From: Pseudomonadales bacterium
GTDB taxonomy: Bacteria > Pseudomonadota > Gammaproteobacteria > Pseudomonadales > Azotimanducaceae
Direction of reading: 5' to 3'
NCBI GenBank assembly: GCA_017642855.1
Contig: JAEPOO010000001.1
Coordinates: forward strand, 248,001 to 312,000
Length of the DNA: 64,000 nt
Numbering within the stretch: the stretch's first letter is position 1; each line of letters opens with the position of its first letter. This document shows positions 62,966-64,000 of this stretch, piece by piece. A model generated the notes under the pieces. The model did no database searches and was not told the origin of the DNA. It worked only from the letters and a program-made list of their open reading frames with translations. The position numbers were made by a program, and so were the translations under genes.

Positions 62966-63870
62966 CGCTCTTAAATTCCGAGCAGATGGCATCGTTTGCC
63001 GCCAGGGGTTTTCTCAAGATGGAGGCAGTTGTCCCGGAAGACATTAATCGCCAGTTTCTGGAAGAGGTTGGCAGTGTGCCTGAAGACGGCACACCGGAAT
63101 CGTTTTACGGTCATTTGTTTGCTGAAGGAAACGTGCCGGTGGTAGCTGCTGGCACGCCGCTATCTGAAACCTATCAGGAAGGGTCAGCCATTCACCGTTT
63201 GATCAACCTGCCTGAAGTAGCTGGTGCGATACAGTCCCTGGTCGGGAGTCAGCCGACCTTTGACCATCACTTTCTTCACGTGACGTTTCCACCTCGCTTC
63301 TACAACGGTAATGCACCTCGTGCTCAACATACACATCAGGATTCCACCATCGATCCCCGTTCAGCATTCGATGTTCAGATCATGTATTTTCCGCATGAGG
63401 TGACGCCGCAAATGGGCGGGACTCGCTTTGTACCCGGTACTCACCTGCGGGTTGTCAGCGAAGCCAGTATCAGTCGTTACCAGAATATTGCGGGTCAGCA
63501 GCACATTGTTTGCCCGGCAGGAACTTTGCTCTTCATGCACATGGGGATCTGGCACGGTGGTGGCGCAAACGAAAGTGATGATCCTCGGTTCATGTTCAAG
63601 ATCAGATTGTGCCCGACGGAGCGACAAGCCCGGCTATGGGATGACAGTGACTTGCCCGATGACCACAACAAGCAGGACCCGATCTTCTGGACTGGTGTAA
63701 ATCCGAAACAACCCATCCACGAGATCCTGACTCGCCCCGAACCCTGGTTTGAAATGGACACAGGGCGACTGGAGTACCTGAATCGGATCCGCTTCTGGCG
63801 TTACCTGCTGGGCGACAGCAGCTTTGATGCAGACTATTGGCTCACTCGAATTGAGAACGAATACGTCTGA
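62962..63870 (+). CDS. Phytanoyl-CoA dioxygenase (PhyH) family protein
   Basis: A 302-residue Fe(II)/2-oxoglutarate-dependent oxygenase. The iron ligands are HQD (HTHQDSTIDP) and the distal histidine in GIWHGGGANES; MGGTRFVPGTHL is the usual PhyH strand and FKIRLCP carries the 2-oxoglutarate-binding arginine. Substrates in the family are often hydrophobic acids or their CoA thioesters. GTG start at 62962 overlapping the small upstream gene. Confidence 0.87.
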   Translation: MTLLNSEQMASFAARGFLKMEAVVPEDINRQFLEEVGSVPEDGTPESFYGHLFAEGNVPVVAAGTPLSETYQEGSAIHRLINLPEVAGAIQSLVGSQPTFDHHFLHVTFPPRFYNGNAPRAQHTHQDSTIDPRSAFDVQIMYFPHEVTPQMGGTRFVPGTHLRVVSEASISRYQNIAGQQHIVCPAGTLLFMHMGIWHGGGANESDDPRFMFKIRLCPTERQARLWDDSDLPDDHNKQDPIFWTGVNPKQPIHEILTRPEPWFEMDTGRLEYLNRIRFWRYLLGDSSFDADYWLTRIENEYV

Positions 63871-63875
63871 CTGGC

Positions 63876-64000
63876 TCAGATAAAGGAAGCAATCTTCTCG
63901 AGAGGTTTCTTGATGGTGGCAGCCCGTGGAATCTGTGCATCTTCTGCTGCATGCCCAGCAACCAAAAGAATATAAGGTCGTTCGGAACTTGGGCGTCCTA
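63876..64000 (-). CDS. Nitroreductase-family protein, C-terminal fragment
   Basis: The last 41 codons of a minus-strand gene that runs out of the window. The reading GRPSSERPYILLVAGHAAED then AQIPRAATIKKPLEKIASFI and stop is the typical end of nitroreductase/FMN reductase family proteins, with the K-K-P-L-x-x-I motif. The gene converges with PhyH with a 5-nt gap. Its 5' part is outside the window. Confidence 0.75.
   Translation of the reverse strand, partial: GRPSSERPYILLVAGHAAEDAQIPRAATIKKPLEKIASFI

Overview
The window looks like the chromosome of a gammaproteobacterium, probably a marine or soil heterotroph. The basis is a membrane-anchored DsbA, a DksA/TraR zinc-finger protein, YaiI, YgiQ and RstA-like signalling, beside many lipid and xenobiotic enzymes: acyl-CoA ligases, thiolase, hotdog thioesterases, P450, PhyH, HSL-type hydrolase, SDRs and a RoxA-like diheme protein. 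I see no rRNA, tRNA, insertion sequence, prophage or CRISPR array. The assignment is inferred from protein families only.

Layout. 1-11305: end of an acyl-CoA synthetase, a DUF5916 outer-membrane protein, dsbA, a globin-like protein, NAD-type isocitrate dehydrogenase, a GPH symporter, a luciferase-like (LLM) oxidoreductase, and a hydrolase/acyl-CoA ligase pair on the minus strand. 11306-11888: a 583-bp intergenic region rich in palindromes with a DnaA-box-like pair. 11889-25455: a 13.5-kb run of plus-strand genes that makes and uses coenzyme F420: serine hydrolase, archaeal-type TrmY homologue, F420H2:NADP oxidoreductase (fno), cofE, cofD, cofC, fbiC, three LLM oxidoreductases, a DUF482/FemAB-like protein and a cPLA2-like lipase. 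25508-32882: a signalling island (hybrid kinase with two PAS and two receiver domains, OmpR-type regulator, PAS protein, receiver protein, two small STAS-like proteins, diguanylate cyclase) with RstA-box-like repeats in two promoters. 32879-38807: RoxA-like diheme cytochrome, a minus-strand operon (SDR, yaiI, class II aldolase, DksA-like), PhzF and GNAT. 38810-43165: a 1451-residue SPOR/coiled-coil/HPt-like membrane scaffold with two heptapeptide repeat arrays. 43287-51523: thioesterases, thiolase, a broken GMC oxidoreductase joined to a PAN fragment, P450, a reductase/MFS/LLM operon. 51583-64000: Ser/Thr kinase, eukaryote-type glutamine synthetase, a membrane redoxin that appears to be a selenoprotein (in-frame UGA at the UxxC active site followed by a SECIS-like hairpin), SDR, GTP-PEPCK, YgiQ, cyclophilin, lipid-type enzymes, PhyH and the end of a nitroreductase.

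The genes suggest an organism that has a complete F420 pathway with at least five candidate F420-dependent LLM enzymes, recycles F420 with NADPH through Fno, and devotes much of this region to lipid or terpenoid-like carbon. The two observations I rate highest are the unannotated-looking selenocysteine redoxin at 53955-54743 and the F420 operon with its unusual companions (TrmY homologue, a DUF482 gene that seems to start with AUC, and a cPLA2-like lipase).
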